Positions 15,269-24,657 of a stretch of 64,000 nucleotides of DNA are shown piece by piece. Both the position numbers and the translations under genes were made by a program. The notes under the pieces are model-generated. The model was not told where the DNA came from. It saw only the letters and a program-made list of their open reading frames with translations, and ran no database searches. Within the stretch, counting starts at the first letter, position 1. Every line of letters begins with the position of its first letter. Source of the stretch: an uncultured Alphaproteobacteria bacterium (GTDB lineage Bacteria; Pseudomonadota; Alphaproteobacteria; HIMB59); the NCBI GenBank assembly GCA_902599045.1, contig CACKEA010000002.1, positions 62,001 through 126,000 on the forward strand, written 5' to 3'.

Positions 15269-17848
15269 TTATGATCTCAAAACCTTAAGGTTTTTATTTG
15301 CAACCGCTAACCCGTATTTATCTTTAGTAAAAATTAATTTATCTGGAATATTTTCACCAATATCTAATATTACCTCTGACAGAGGGTTTAAAACCTCATC
15401 TTGTAATAATCTTTTTAAAGGTCTTGCTCCGAACAAAGGATCAAATCCCTTTTCTTTGAGATAGTCAAAGGCTTCATCGGTAAAACCGATAGATATTCCT
15501 TTAGAGGAAATTCTTTTTTCAATCAACTGAATTTGATTATTCAAAATCGAACTTATATTTTCTTTTGTTAATTTGTTAAATAGAATTATGTCATCAATTC
15601 TATTTAAAAATTCTAGTCGAAAATGATTTTTAAGTTCTTCGAGGGCTAAATTTTTCTTTGTTGTATAGTCAAAGTTATCATCAACAGGAATTTGTGAACC
15701 AATATTAGATGTCATAATAATAAGTGTATTTTTAAAATTTACTATTTTTCCTTTTGAGTCAGTTAACCTACCATCATCAAGAATTTGTAGTAATATGTTA
15801 AATACATCGGGGTGTGCTTTTTCAATTTCATCAAATAAGATTACTTGATAAGGACGTCTTCTCACAGAGTCTGTAAGTTTTCCACCATCATCATAACCAA
15901 CATAACCTGGAGGAGAACCTATTAACTTACTTACAGAGTGTTTTTCCATATATTCAGACATATCGAGCCTTAACATTTGTTTTTCATTATCAAAAACGTA
16001 TTCAGCTAAAGCTTTAGATAATTCTGTCTTTCCAACACCAGTTGGACCTAAAAAAAGAAAGGAACCAAGGGGTTTATCTGGATCCTGAAGACCTGCTTTT
16101 GAAATCTTAATAGCTTTAGAGACCCTCTCAATTGCATTTTGTTGCCCGATAACCCTTTTTTCTAAAAGTTTTTCTATATTTATTAACTTATCCTTTTCGC
16201 CTCCGATAAGTTTTTCTAAAGGAATACCCGTCCATTTGGAGACCACACTTGCAATATCTTCAGCATTTATCACTTCATTTATAATAGTAGCCTGCTCTTT
16301 TTGATTTAACTCCTCATATTCTTTTTCAAGACTCGGAAGTAAGCCATACATAAGTTCACTTGCTTTTGTCAAATCCCCACTTCTTTGTGCACTCTCAAGG
16401 TCTTCTTTTGCTTGATCAATTCTTTCATTAAGATTTCTTTTTGTATCTAAAATCTTTTTTTCTGATTCCCAAGTACTATTAAGGACATTTAGTTTTTCTT
16501 GTATGTTTGATATTTGATTATCAATTTGCTCATTTTTTTTATCATCTTTATCATTTTCTTTAGAGAGTACGTTTTTTTCCATTTGAAGCTTGATAAGATC
16601 TCGGTCTAATTGATCAATTTCTTCAGGTTTACTATCAATTTCCATCTTAACCTTACTAGCTGCTTCATCCATTAAATCAATTGCTTTATCAGGAAGAAAA
16701 CGGTCAGTGATGTATCGATCAGATAATTGAACTGATGATAAAATAGCCTCATCACTAATTCTAATTCCGTGATGAATTTCATATTTTTCTTTCAAACCTC
16801 TTAAAATAGCAACAGCATCGGTAGAAGAGGGCTCGTTAACAAACACCGGTTGAAAACGCCTTGTCAAAGCTGCATCTTTCTCAAAGTATTTCTTGTATTC
16901 ATCGAGTGTTGTGGCTCCAACACAATGTAATTCACCTCTAGCTAATGCCGGTTTTAACATATTAGAAGCATCCATTGCACCGTCTGTCTTTCCAGCACCA
17001 ACAAGTGTATGAATTTCATCAATAAATAAAATAATTGAACCATTGTGTTTATGAATTTCCTTTAAAACGTTTTGAAGTCTCTCTTCAAATTCTCCACGAT
17101 ATTTTGCTCCAGCTAGCAACAAACCAAGGTCAAGTATACGAATAACTTTATTCTCTAATGAGCGTGGTACGTCTTTGTTGACTATTCTTTGAGCTAAACC
17201 TTCTATCAAGGCAGTTTTACCCACACCTGGGTCACCAATTAGTATTGGATTATTCTTAGTCCGCCTGGATAAAACTTGAATTGTTCTTCGAATTTCTTCA
17301 TCTCTTCCAATAACAGGATCTAATTCTCTATTATGTGCTTTTTGAGTAACGTTAATAGTATACTTCTCTAAAGCATTAAAATTATCATCAGAGTTTTCAT
17401 TGTCAGATTTTCCATCCTTTCTAAATTCTTCTATTTTAGATTTGACAGATGAATGAGTTAGACCATTTTTTTTTAATATACTTTCAATTTGATCATCTGA
17501 TTTAATACAACTTAATAATAAAGTATCAATTGATACAAAAGTATCTTGATTTGTTTTTGCTATTTTTTCAGCACTTTCAAATAATATTAATAATTTAGGA
17601 TCAGCATAAATTTGGCTAGTGGTTGAATTGTTTATTGGCTCTTTTAAAAGTAATTCAGAAATATTTTTTTTAATATTATTAATATTAATTTTCTCAAAAA
17701 TTTTAGTTATAATCTCATGATTAGAATTTAATAATTCATTTATAATATGAATAGGTGCAATCTTTTGATGTTTTTTACCTAATGCCAAATTTTGCGCAGA
17801 ATTAATAATTTTTTTTGAACTATTAGTGTATTTTTCAAAATTCATCAT
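15269..17848 (-). CDS. clpB: ClpB disaggregase
   Basis: An 859-residue Hsp100 ATPase that resolubilises aggregated proteins with DnaK. The order is N-terminal domain ([17 protein letters not shown]), AAA1 with GDPGVGKT and the [13 protein letters not shown] Walker B, a middle coiled-coil domain, and AAA2 with [22 protein letters not shown] and arginine fingers. It ends with the ClpB C-terminal domain ([16 protein letters not shown]). The frame is open 28 codons upstream, but MMNFEKYTN fits the family start and total length matches the usual 860. No sigma-32 promoter was identified by eye. Confidence 0.97.
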   Translation of the reverse strand: MMNFEKYTNSSKKIINSAQNLALGKKHQKIAPIHIINELLNSNHEIITKIFEKININNIKKNISELLLKEPINNSTTSQIYADPKLLILFESAEKIAKTNQDTFVSIDTLLLSCIKSDDQIESILKKNGLTHSSVKSKIEEFRKDGKSDNENSDDNFNALEKYTINVTQKAHNRELDPVIGRDEEIRRTIQVLSRRTKNNPILIGDPGVGKTALIEGLAQRIVNKDVPRSLENKVIRILDLGLLLAGAKYRGEFEERLQNVLKEIHKHNGSIILFIDEIHTLVGAGKTDGAMDASNMLKPALARGELHCVGATTLDEYKKYFEKDAALTRRFQPVFVNEPSSTDAVAILRGLKEKYEIHHGIRISDEAILSSVQLSDRYITDRFLPDKAIDLMDEAASKVKMEIDSKPEEIDQLDRDLIKLQMEKNVLSKENDKDDKKNEQIDNQISNIQEKLNVLNSTWESEKKILDTKRNLNERIDQAKEDLESAQRSGDLTKASELMYGLLPSLEKEYEELNQKEQATIINEVINAEDIASVVSKWTGIPLEKLIGGEKDKLINIEKLLEKRVIGQQNAIERVSKAIKISKAGLQDPDKPLGSFLFLGPTGVGKTELSKALAEYVFDNEKQMLRLDMSEYMEKHSVSKLIGSPPGYVGYDDGGKLTDSVRRRPYQVILFDEIEKAHPDVFNILLQILDDGRLTDSKGKIVNFKNTLIIMTSNIGSQIPVDDNFDYTTKKNLALEELKNHFRLEFLNRIDDIILFNKLTKENISSILNNQIQLIEKRISSKGISIGFTDEAFDYLKEKGFDPLFGARPLKRLLQDEVLNPLSEVILDIGENIPDKLIFTKDKYGLAVANKNLKVLRS

Positions 17849-17870
17849 ATAGTTTATTTGGTTATAATTT

Positions 17871-17978
17871 ATGAAGAAACAAGACCTTAAAAGAAAAAAT
17901 TTTGAACAACAAAAAAAAGACAAATTAGCCAAGAAATTAAGAGAAAATTTAAAAAAAAGAAAAAAATTAAAAAAATAA
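17871..17978 (+). CDS. Lys/Arg-rich mini-protein upstream of murA (35 aa)
   Basis: A 35-residue basic peptide ending in DKLAKKLRENLKKRKKLKK. From memory, alphaproteobacteria often encode a small protein with a similar KLAxxLRxNLxRRKxQ tail near murA, so I regard this as that gene. It ends four bases before the murA ATG and is divergent from clpB. Function unknown; ribosome or RNA association would be a guess from charge. Confidence 0.6.
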   Translation: MKKQDLKRKNFEQQKKDKLAKKLRENLKKRKKLKK

Positions 17979-17982
17979 ATTT

Positions 17983-19239
17983 ATGCAAACTGTAGTTATA
18001 AAAGGTCCATCAACCTTAGAAGGACAGATCAATATCTCTGGCTCCAAGAATGCCTCTTTACCCATTATGATATCGACTTTGTTATCTAATGGTAATTGCT
18101 TAATTAACAATATACCCAATCTTAGAGATACAAGATTTTTAGTTTCAATCCTTAAAGATTTAGGTTGTCGCGTTGATTTTCAAAAAAATACGTTTGTTGT
18201 AAAGAGTTCTGTAATTAAAAAAAAATCTGCTGATTATGAATATGTTCGTCAAATGAGAGCCTCTATTGTTATTTTAGGACCTGCAATTACAAGATATAAA
18301 AAATTTAAAATTGCACTTCCAGGTGGTTGTTCAATTGGCACCAGAGGAATTGACTTGCACTTAGATGCTTTAAAGAAAATGGGCATTAATATTTCAATTA
18401 AAAATGGCTATGTAATGGCAGAGAGAAAAAAAGATAAACTAACCTCAATCAATCACAAATTTCCAAAAATTAGTGTTGGGGCTACTCAAAATATCCTAAT
18501 GGCAGCTACTTTAGCAAATGGTATTAGTAAACTAAAAAATTGTGCCATCGAGCCTGAAGTAATTGATCTAATTAATTTTCTGAACAAATGTGGAGCAAAA
18601 ATAAAATTAAAAAGCAGAACAATTACCATTAAGGGTGTTGAAGAATTGAACCTTGAAGATTATAAAGTCATTCCTGACAGGATTGAGGCAGGATCTTATA
18701 TTTTAGCTACCATGGCAACAAAAGGGAGACTCAGATTAAATAACTTTAATCCTGAGGACTTATCTTTCCCTTTAAAAATTTATCAAGACATGGGGTTAAA
18801 AATAAAAAAGATATCTAAAACCTCTTATGAATTTAATTGCAAAACACTTAAACCTATAAAAAAAATTTCTACTAAAGAATTTCCTGGATACCCTACAGAC
18901 TTACAAGCCCAACTTATAGCTACGCAACTTAAATCTGCACTAAAATCAAAAGTAGTTGAAAATATATTTGAGAATAGATTCATTCATATCCCCGAACTTA
19001 GAAGATTTGGAGCTAATCTATCAATTATTGGAAAAACAGTGACTATACATAAAACACTGAATTTGTTTGGTGCTGAGGTGATGGCAACTGATATAAGAGC
19101 TAGTTTTTCTCTTATAATAGCTGCAATGATGTCCAAAGGCACAACTATAATAAATAGAATTTACCACTTAGACAGAGGATATGAAGATTTTGATTTAAAA
19201 TTAAAAAAATGTGGCGTAAACATATCTAGAAAAAAATGA
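17983..19239 (+). CDS. murA: UDP-N-acetylglucosamine 1-carboxyvinyltransferase
   Basis: MurA transfers enolpyruvate from PEP to UDP-GlcNAc, the first committed step of peptidoglycan synthesis. The 418-residue product has ISGSKNASLP near 18, the catalytic-loop Cys at 116 within LPGGCSIGTRGIDLH, GATQNILMAA near 167, VIPDRIEAGSY near 228 and GYPTDLQAQ near 305. Cys at the loop position implies the fosfomycin-sensitive type. Its stop overlaps the hisG start by four bases, the usual alphaproteobacterial murA-his linkage. Confidence 0.97.
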   Translation: MQTVVIKGPSTLEGQINISGSKNASLPIMISTLLSNGNCLINNIPNLRDTRFLVSILKDLGCRVDFQKNTFVVKSSVIKKKSADYEYVRQMRASIVILGPAITRYKKFKIALPGGCSIGTRGIDLHLDALKKMGINISIKNGYVMAERKKDKLTSINHKFPKISVGATQNILMAATLANGISKLKNCAIEPEVIDLINFLNKCGAKIKLKSRTITIKGVEELNLEDYKVIPDRIEAGSYILATMATKGRLRLNNFNPEDLSFPLKIYQDMGLKIKKISKTSYEFNCKTLKPIKKISTKEFPGYPTDLQAQLIATQLKSALKSKVVENIFENRFIHIPELRRFGANLSIIGKTVTIHKTLNLFGAEVMATDIRASFSLIIAAMMSKGTTIINRIYHLDRGYEDFDLKLKKCGVNISRKK

Positions 19240-19871
19240 ACAATCAAAATTTAACTATTGCTTGTCCCAAGGGAAGACTAGAGGAAAAGGTTGTAAAATA
19301 TCTCTCTGAAAGAGGCGTTATTATAGAACAACCTTTTTTTAACGAGAGTGTAAGGAAATTAACTTTCGATACAAATTTCAAAGAGATAAAAGTCATTAAA
19401 TTAAAACCCTCAGATATTCGATCTTATATTATGTTAGGGGCAGCAGATATTGGATTTGTTGGATACGATGACATTTTAGAAAATAGTTCACAAAATATTG
19501 TTCTATTAAAAAAAACTAATATAGGAAAGTGCAGAATTTCCATAGCATCAGATAAAAAAGAAATTAATTTTTCAGAGAAGAAAATATTTAAAGTTGCAAC
19601 AAAATTTCAAAATATCTCTGAAAACTACTTTGGAGATTTAAATATACAAACTGAAACAATAAAATTAAATGGCTCCATAGAGCTTGCAGTAAAATATGGA
19701 ATTGCTGATTTTATTTTAGATCTTGTACAATCCGGAAAGACTCTGAAAGACAATCAACTTTATGAAAATGTAATCATTAATAATGATATCTCAACTGTCA
19801 TCATAAGCAGTTACTTTGCCTATGATTTAAAGAAAAAATTTATAAAAAAACTACTAACAAAAGGTTTATAA
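19236..19871 (+). CDS. hisG: ATP phosphoribosyltransferase, short form
   Basis: Catalyses the first step of histidine synthesis, joining ATP and PRPP. The 211-residue product is the short form (IACPKGRLEEKV start, GAADIGFVGYDD near 70), which normally works with the regulatory subunit HisZ; hisZ is not in the window. The PRPP loop region (KYGIADFILDLVQSGKTLKDN) is near 150-170. The start overlaps murA by four bases and the stop overlaps hisD by one base. Confidence 0.95.
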   Translation: MNNQNLTIACPKGRLEEKVVKYLSERGVIIEQPFFNESVRKLTFDTNFKEIKVIKLKPSDIRSYIMLGAADIGFVGYDDILENSSQNIVLLKKTNIGKCRISIASDKKEINFSEKKIFKVATKFQNISENYFGDLNIQTETIKLNGSIELAVKYGIADFILDLVQSGKTLKDNQLYENVIINNDISTVIISSYFAYDLKKKFIKKLLTKGL

Positions 19872-21142
19872 TGAGAATTGTTAGTAAAAAATGGATTTTT
19901 GATAATCTCAGCTCATCTTCAAATGTAAATACAACAGTCAGTGATACTGTCAAAAATATCATTAAGGATATAAAAAAAAATAAAGATGAAGCTTTATTAA
20001 AGTATGTCAGAAAGTTTGAAAATAAAAAGGCAACTTTACATAACTTAGAAATAAGCCAAAAAACTCTAAAGGAAGCTTATAATTCTTTATCAAATGATAG
20101 TAAAAAAGCACTCCAATTAGCATATAAAAGAATTCACTATTATCACTCAAAACAAAAAAAATTATCATATTCCTTTAAAGATCAAATCGACTCAAAATTT
20201 TATATTCAATTGAATCCAATTGAAAATATTGGCTTATACATTCCTGGTGGGCTTGCATCTTATCCCTCAACTGTTTTAATGACAGCTATACCTGCGAAAA
20301 TAGCCAAGGTTCCAAACATAATGATTTGTGTTCCCTCTCAAAATGGTGAAACATCAAAACTAACTTTAGCAGCTGCTTATCTATGTGGTGTAAATAAAGT
20401 CTACAATGTTGGTGGAGCTCAGGCGATTGCAGCGTTTGCTTTTGGCACTAAGTTAATAAAAAAAGCTGATAAAGTATTTGGTCCAGGAAACCAATATGTG
20501 GCTGAAGCAAAAAAACAATTATTTGGATTAATTGGAATAGATTTACCAGCAGGACCATCGGAAGTTTTAGTAATAGCAAATAATAAATCAAATCCCTCGT
20601 GGATAGCTTATGATGTTCTTGCGCAAGGTGAACATGACCCTAATGCAAAAACCTATGTTATAGCAAAAAATAAAAACATTTTACTTAAAGTAAAAAATGA
20701 ACTTCAAAGAATAATGAAAGAGACAAAATTAAAAAATGTTGATCAATCTATTAAAAATAACTGTCACTTAATTTTAGCTAAGAGTCAAAAAGAAATATTT
20801 AAAATCTCAAATTTTATTGCCCCAGAGCACCTTCACATTCATGAAAAATTTAATAAAAATATATTAAAAAATATTATAAATGCCGGATCTGTTTTTTTGG
20901 GAGAAAAATCTCCTGTAGCTTTAGGAGATTACACTATGGGTACTAACCATGTATTGCCTACAGATCAAACTGCAAAATTTTCTTCAGGTTTAGGAGTTGA
21001 AGACTATACAAAAAAAACGGTTTTTATTAAGCCTGGAAATAAAACACTCAAGAAAATTGCAAAGCCAACAATCAATCTTGCTAGACAAGAGGGTTTAGAG
21101 GCACACGCTTTATCGGTTGAAATTAGAAAGATCAAAACATAA
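19871..21142 (+). CDS. hisD: histidinol dehydrogenase
   Basis: A zinc- and NAD-dependent enzyme for the last two oxidations of histidine synthesis. The 423-residue product contains [15 protein letters not shown] near 117, [13 protein letters not shown] near 175, [12 protein letters not shown] near 200, [10 protein letters not shown] near 222 and the zinc-ligand regions QGEHDPNA near 250 and APEHLHIH near 318. The late NHVLPT and GLGVEDY segments are intact. It is directly coupled to hisG. Confidence 0.97.
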   Translation: MRIVSKKWIFDNLSSSSNVNTTVSDTVKNIIKDIKKNKDEALLKYVRKFENKKATLHNLEISQKTLKEAYNSLSNDSKKALQLAYKRIHYYHSKQKKLSYSFKDQIDSKFYIQLNPIENIGLYIPGGLASYPSTVLMTAIPAKIAKVPNIMICVPSQNGETSKLTLAAAYLCGVNKVYNVGGAQAIAAFAFGTKLIKKADKVFGPGNQYVAEAKKQLFGLIGIDLPAGPSEVLVIANNKSNPSWIAYDVLAQGEHDPNAKTYVIAKNKNILLKVKNELQRIMKETKLKNVDQSIKNNCHLILAKSQKEIFKISNFIAPEHLHIHEKFNKNILKNIINAGSVFLGEKSPVALGDYTMGTNHVLPTDQTAKFSSGLGVEDYTKKTVFIKPGNKTLKKIAKPTINLARQEGLEAHALSVEIRKIKT

Positions 21143-21153
21143 GATATATTAAC

Positions 21154-21375
21154 ATGTCCAAAGAAGATGCAATTGAATTTCAAGGTGTGGTTTCAGAGCT
21201 ACTTCCAAATGCTATGTTTAAAGTAAAGCTAGATAATGACCATGAAGTCATAGCCCATACGTCTGGAAAAATGAGAAAAAATAGGATTAGAGTACTTGCA
21301 GGAGACCGAGTAACAGTTGAAATGACACCATATGATTTAACTAAGGGCAGAATAACATTTAGGTCAAAGAATTAA
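21154..21375 (+). CDS. infA: translation initiation factor IF-1
   Basis: A 73-residue S1-like OB-fold protein that binds the ribosomal A site during initiation. The sequence carries the near-invariant [40 protein letters not shown] and [10 protein letters not shown] stretches. It follows hisD by 11 bases in the same run and precedes rng, as in many alphaproteobacteria. Confidence 0.97.
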   Translation: MSKEDAIEFQGVVSELLPNAMFKVKLDNDHEVIAHTSGKMRKNRIRVLAGDRVTVEMTPYDLTKGRITFRSKN

Positions 21376-21403
21376 TGAATAATTTTTCAAAAGGAGTAAT
21401 GCC

Positions 21404-22531
21404 ATGTCTACAAAACTTATTGTTACAAACTACAAAAATTTCAAGTGTGGAGTTAAACTAAATGAAGGGGAATTGGTTAACATTCGCTTTCAACCCAACG
21501 AAGATGTTCAAATCGGGGATATATATAAAGTAAAAATCTCAGAAATTTTACCCAACGATAGTGGAGCTTTTGTCTCTTATGGCAGCGGAGACCAGAGAGG
21601 TTTTTTTAAAAGAATAAATTTTCCCAATGGAGACAAAGCACATGAAGGACAATCATTATTACTTCAAGTTAGAAGTATAGGTTCCAAAGATAAAGTTCAT
21701 CTTTTCACAAACAACGTAATACTAACTGGAAAATTTATTAATTTATTACCTTATGGTGATGAGATTATTTTAAGCAGAAGAACCAGAAAAAACTTAGATA
21801 CAAATCAACAAGATAAGATTATGGATGCTTTAAGTGAGTCTGAAGTGGGACTAATAGCTCGACACAATCTCATTCCAGAAAATATTGAAATAGCTCAATC
21901 AGAGTTGAATGATTTGAATAATCAATGGAAAGAAATTGAGTTAAATGCAAAAGAATTAAGCGAAGAGGGCCTTGTTTTTCAAAATACCTATTTTGATCAA
22001 AACTTTGTTTGTGATTACTCAGACAAAAATACCGACCAAATTATTTTTAGTGATAATGATCGATTTGAGAGAGTCAAAAACTGGGATGAAAAGTTAGATT
22101 CAACTTTTGCGAATTTATGTGAAGAAATGTCAAATGAACAAATTGAAGAAGTTTTTAATTTGGGAGAAAAAATTGATTATTTGATTGGCCAAAACTACGA
22201 TTTACCAAGTGGAGGAAATATCATGATTGGTAAAACAGATGCACTTACTGCAATTGATGTAAATACTGGTTCTGCAAAAAGATTTGATACTAACAGAGAG
22301 GCAATTCAATTAATTTCTAAGCTCATCAAATTAAAAAATATATCTGGAAAAGTTGTAATCGACCCTGTTGCAAGTGACCAAAATACACTAAGAAAACTTG
22401 TGGGCATGTTGAAAAATGAATTTAGAGATGATTTGAGCATAACTAATGTTTATGGCTACACAAGAGGTGGACTGTTAGAATTAAGTAGATCTAGAAACGA
22501 TCGTTCAATAGATGAATTAAACCTTCAATAA
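21404..22531 (+). CDS. rng: ribonuclease E/G family protein, short
   Basis: An endoribonuclease of the RNase E/G family, probably the RNase G type involved in rRNA maturation and mRNA turnover. The 375-residue product has an S1-like RNA-binding part (DIYKVKISEILPNDSGAFVSYG near 38) and the catalytic domain with both metal-ligand Asp positions, TAIDVNTGSAKRF near 284 and KVVIDPVA near 322. It ends soon after GLLELSRSRN. The zinc-link CPxC and small domain present in E. coli RNase G (489 residues) are missing, so dimer/tetramer architecture may differ. A good Shine-Dalgarno (AAGGAG) precedes the ATG. maf and yacG, often adjacent, are absent. Confidence 0.88.
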   Translation: MSTKLIVTNYKNFKCGVKLNEGELVNIRFQPNEDVQIGDIYKVKISEILPNDSGAFVSYGSGDQRGFFKRINFPNGDKAHEGQSLLLQVRSIGSKDKVHLFTNNVILTGKFINLLPYGDEIILSRRTRKNLDTNQQDKIMDALSESEVGLIARHNLIPENIEIAQSELNDLNNQWKEIELNAKELSEEGLVFQNTYFDQNFVCDYSDKNTDQIIFSDNDRFERVKNWDEKLDSTFANLCEEMSNEQIEEVFNLGEKIDYLIGQNYDLPSGGNIMIGKTDALTAIDVNTGSAKRFDTNREAIQLISKLIKLKNISGKVVIDPVASDQNTLRKLVGMLKNEFRDDLSITNVYGYTRGGLLELSRSRNDRSIDELNLQ

Positions 22532-22541
22532 CTCTAAAAAG

Positions 22542-22617
<76 letters not shown>

Positions 22618-22648
22618 ATAGCGAATAATTTTTATTACAAATAATTTC

Positions 22649-22664
22649 TTTTTACTAGTAAAAA
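22649..22664. promoter_or_regulatory. 16-bp perfect palindrome between tRNA-Phe and the NTP-PPase-like gene
   Basis: TTTTTACT followed by its exact reverse complement AGTAAAAA. It lies in the divergent region that must hold the tRNA-Phe promoter and the promoter of the gene at 22694. It may be an operator or part of overlapping promoter elements; the A/T-rich arms lower the significance. Confidence 0.3.
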
Positions 22665-22693
22665 TTAGTTATTATAGGCAAGAGGAGTTCTAA

Positions 22694-23065
22694 ATGACAA
22701 ATTTTGAAAAAGTGAAGTTATTCATGGATACTTATGGTCAAGAAGTAAAAGATAAAGCTGAATTTAGTGATGCAAAGACAAACAAATTAAGAATTGATCT
22801 TATAAAAGAAGAACTAGAGGAATTAACCCAAGCAATGAATGATAAAAACTTACTTGAGGTGGCTGATGCATTAACGGACATACTTTACGTTACTTATGGA
22901 GCTGGCCATGCTTTTGGTATTGATTTAGATAAATGCTTTGATGAAGTTCAAAACTCTAACATGAGCAAGTTAGGTGAGGATGGAAAACCTATTTATAATG
23001 AGTCTGGAAAAGTAATGAAAGGCCCGAATTATTTTAAACCGGACCTTTTAAAATTCATTAATTAA
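22694..23065 (+). CDS. all-alpha NTP pyrophosphohydrolase (MazG/HisE-like)
   Basis: A 123-residue helical protein with the acidic motif set of all-alpha NTP-PPases: KEELEELTQA near 36-45 and EVADALTDILYVTYGAG near 56-72 (ExxxD type). Such enzymes hydrolyse dNTPs or phosphoribosyl-ATP. It is not clearly HisE, although histidine genes are nearby. It has a good Shine-Dalgarno (AGAGGAG), and its stop overlaps the stop of the convergent gene at 23062. Confidence 0.8.
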   Translation: MTNFEKVKLFMDTYGQEVKDKAEFSDAKTNKLRIDLIKEELEELTQAMNDKNLLEVADALTDILYVTYGAGHAFGIDLDKCFDEVQNSNMSKLGEDGKPIYNESGKVMKGPNYFKPDLLKFIN

Positions 23066-23385
23066 GCCTTTGGCATATTCGTGGCACCAGTTTCCAAAGA
23101 GAAAATTTTACCATCTTTAAAAGTGAACACGGCCATTACAGCTTGTTTATTACCATCTGAAAAAGTCACAAAAGAATGTTCAATTCCAATTTCATCATTT
23201 TCATAAATAATTCGAACCTTTTCTCTGTTAATATCATCACTCATTGCCCACTTTATTACATCTTGTTTACCTAAAACATTTCCAGATGCGTGCATTGTAA
23301 ATTTATAATCATCATGAAGCACCTCATTCATTCCAGCTTCATCTTTGTTCATAAAAACTTCGTTGTATTTTTCCAATAAAGACAT
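23062..23385 (-). CDS. NTF2/SnoaL-like protein
   Basis: A 107-residue protein with the small cone-shaped NTF2-like pattern: LLEKYNEVFMNKDEAGMNEVLHDD followed by FTMHASG, VIKWAM, and beta strands ending AVMAVFTFKDGKI. Such proteins range from isomerases to binding proteins, so no activity can be assigned. A strong Shine-Dalgarno (AAGGAG, six bases from ATG) suggests high expression. It belongs to a three-gene minus-strand cluster with a cupin and a 99-residue protein. Confidence 0.75.
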   Translation of the reverse strand: MSLLEKYNEVFMNKDEAGMNEVLHDDYKFTMHASGNVLGKQDVIKWAMSDDINREKVRIIYENDEIGIEHSFVTFSDGNKQAVMAVFTFKDGKIFSLETGATNMPKA

Positions 23386-23413
23386 TTATTTCTCCTTAAA
23401 TTATTAATCTCAG

Positions 23414-23764
23414 TTATTCTCCCCAAGCTCCATGAAACTCTATCATAACAGCGGTTTCATTACCGACGACCCATCCATCATGACCTGGATCAATTGAGTA
23501 AGCTTGACCTGAAGAGTATGTTGCTTCTGTTCCGTCATCCATTCGTACACATACAGAACCGGATTCAATATAACCTAAATGTTTTGTTTGGCAACTTTCA
23601 GTACCAACATGTGGCTTTACATCATTAGACCACTTCCAGCCAGGCTCAGCAGTGATCCTCATCATTCTTTGATCACCAACTTTAACAACATCTACGGTTG
23701 CATTATTAAAGTTATTATTTTGATCATCTGGATTATTAAAATCTTTTATTTCTATTCCCACCAT
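23414..23764 (-). CDS. cupin-like protein
   Basis: A 116-residue single-domain cupin. It contains W-K-W-S-N-D followed by KPHVGTESCQTKHLGYIESGSVCVRM, then GQAYSIDPGHDGWVVGN and VMIEFHGAWGE, matching the two cupin boxes with His and Glu metal-ligand candidates. A very strong Shine-Dalgarno (AAGGAGG) is present. Substrate unknown. Confidence 0.78.
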   Translation of the reverse strand: MVGIEIKDFNNPDDQNNNFNNATVDVVKVGDQRMMRITAEPGWKWSNDVKPHVGTESCQTKHLGYIESGSVCVRMDDGTEATYSSGQAYSIDPGHDGWVVGNETAVMIEFHGAWGE

Positions 23765-23775
23765 ATCCTCCTTTT

Positions 23776-24075
23776 TTATTTAATATCAACTGAGGTTAAT
23801 TCAAATAATTCTATACTCTGCATACATTCATCATAAATTGGCTTCATCACAGGGTTGGTTCCATTTACTAACGCCATCATACCCTCTTCATTATGAACAT
23901 GCACTTTGAACATTATTCCACTTTTATCTGGAAATATACCAGGTACAGTTTTTTCAACATGTGCAACACCTCTTCGCATCTCCATCCCCTCGTCAGACTG
24001 GAAGAAAGTCATAAATTTTTCAAGCATTCCCTCTCCCTCTTTAAACTTTGCAATCGCTAACATCATTTTTTCCAT
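23776..24075 (-). CDS. small hypothetical protein (99 aa), possible alpha/beta-barrel
   Basis: An acidic, Met-rich protein beginning MEKMMLAIAKFKEGEGMLEKF. The alternation of short strands and helices and the HVHNEEGMMALVNGT segment resemble ferredoxin-like dimeric alpha/beta barrels, but I cannot name a family. A strong Shine-Dalgarno (GGAGGAG) precedes the start. It is the first gene of the cluster with the cupin and NTF2-like genes. Confidence 0.65.
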   Translation of the reverse strand: MEKMMLAIAKFKEGEGMLEKFMTFFQSDEGMEMRRGVAHVEKTVPGIFPDKSGIMFKVHVHNEEGMMALVNGTNPVMKPIYDECMQSIELFELTSVDIK

Positions 24076-24208
24076 AAATTACTCCTCCATTTATTATACA
24101 ATAATAACTTATTATTAATTTATAAGTATTAATTTTTCATTAAACCTTTATGCAAATATTTCATATTTTAATTTCATCTAGTATTATTTTTCTATACGTA
24201 TTAAGAAA

Positions 24209-24400
24209 ATGAAAACAATTTTTAAAATAGGTTCTAAAATATACACACTCAAATATCAAAGAAAAATGTCTGAAAGTGAAGTTAAAAAGATGAAATCTTT
24301 CGTTACCGAAAAAGGTGAAAAATTAAATAAGACTAATAAATTTAAAATTACTAATATTGAAGACTCAAAAGACCAGAAAACTTATAAAGTAATTTTGTAA
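24209..24400 (+). CDS. small basic hypothetical protein (63 aa)
   Basis: A 63-residue, Lys-rich product (IYTLKYQRKMSESEVKKMKSF) ending KTYKVIL. No membrane segment or known motif. It lies between the cupin cluster and the ssrA-derived repeat, with gaps of about 130 and 40 bases. It may be real because its composition looks protein-like, but evidence is weak. Confidence 0.45.
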   Translation: MKTIFKIGSKIYTLKYQRKMSESEVKKMKSFVTEKGEKLNKTNKFKITNIEDSKDQKTYKVIL

Positions 24401-24437
24401 TCAATCATTTCTATCTTTATTACTTTTTTATAATAGA

Positions 24438-24465
24438 AAGGGGCGTTCTGTTTCCAGGTGCCCGG
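24438..24465 (-). repeat. partial copy of the ssrA 3' end
   Basis: The 15 bases at 24438-24452 (AAGGGGCGTTCTGTT) are identical to 26040-26054 in ssrA, followed after a 7-base interruption by GCCCGG, which also follows in ssrA. Such a GC-rich match is very unlikely by chance in this AT-rich DNA. On the minus strand the copy is followed by T-rich sequence (CCCCTTTCTATT), resembling the end of a terminator. It looks like a displaced tmRNA 3' end. Confidence 0.7.
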
Positions 24466-24621
24466 ACATTATTTAGTTATAGCTAATTTTTTTTCAAAAT
24501 CATATAAATTTTACGTGTCTAGTCGTCCATATGACATTCAAAAATCGTGTTGTTAGAGGTTAAAGGATTTGCTAATCTTGAGTCATGAAGAACGGCTATT
24601 TCCTTGGTGGGTGTGATCATA

Positions 24622-24650
24622 TTGTGCTCGCTAGTGAGTCTAGGTATAAT
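24622..24650 (+). promoter_or_regulatory. candidate promoter of the TAXI gene, leaderless
   Basis: TTGTGC and a perfect TATAAT are separated by 17 bases. Transcription would start around 24657, directly at the ATG at 24658, so translation would be leaderless. There is no Shine-Dalgarno sequence. Confidence 0.55.
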
Positions 24651-24657
24651 ATCTTAT

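Noticed and set aside
17849-17932. N-terminal extension of ClpB by 28 residues
   Set aside because: The extension is Cys/Phe-rich with no similarity to Clp[10 protein letters not shown] fits the family start and length.
22694-23065. Assignment as hisE (phosphoribosyl-ATP pyrophosphatase)
   Set aside because: It shares the all-alpha NTP-PPase motifs, but the C-terminal part differs from HisE and his genes end 1.5 kb upstream with other genes between.
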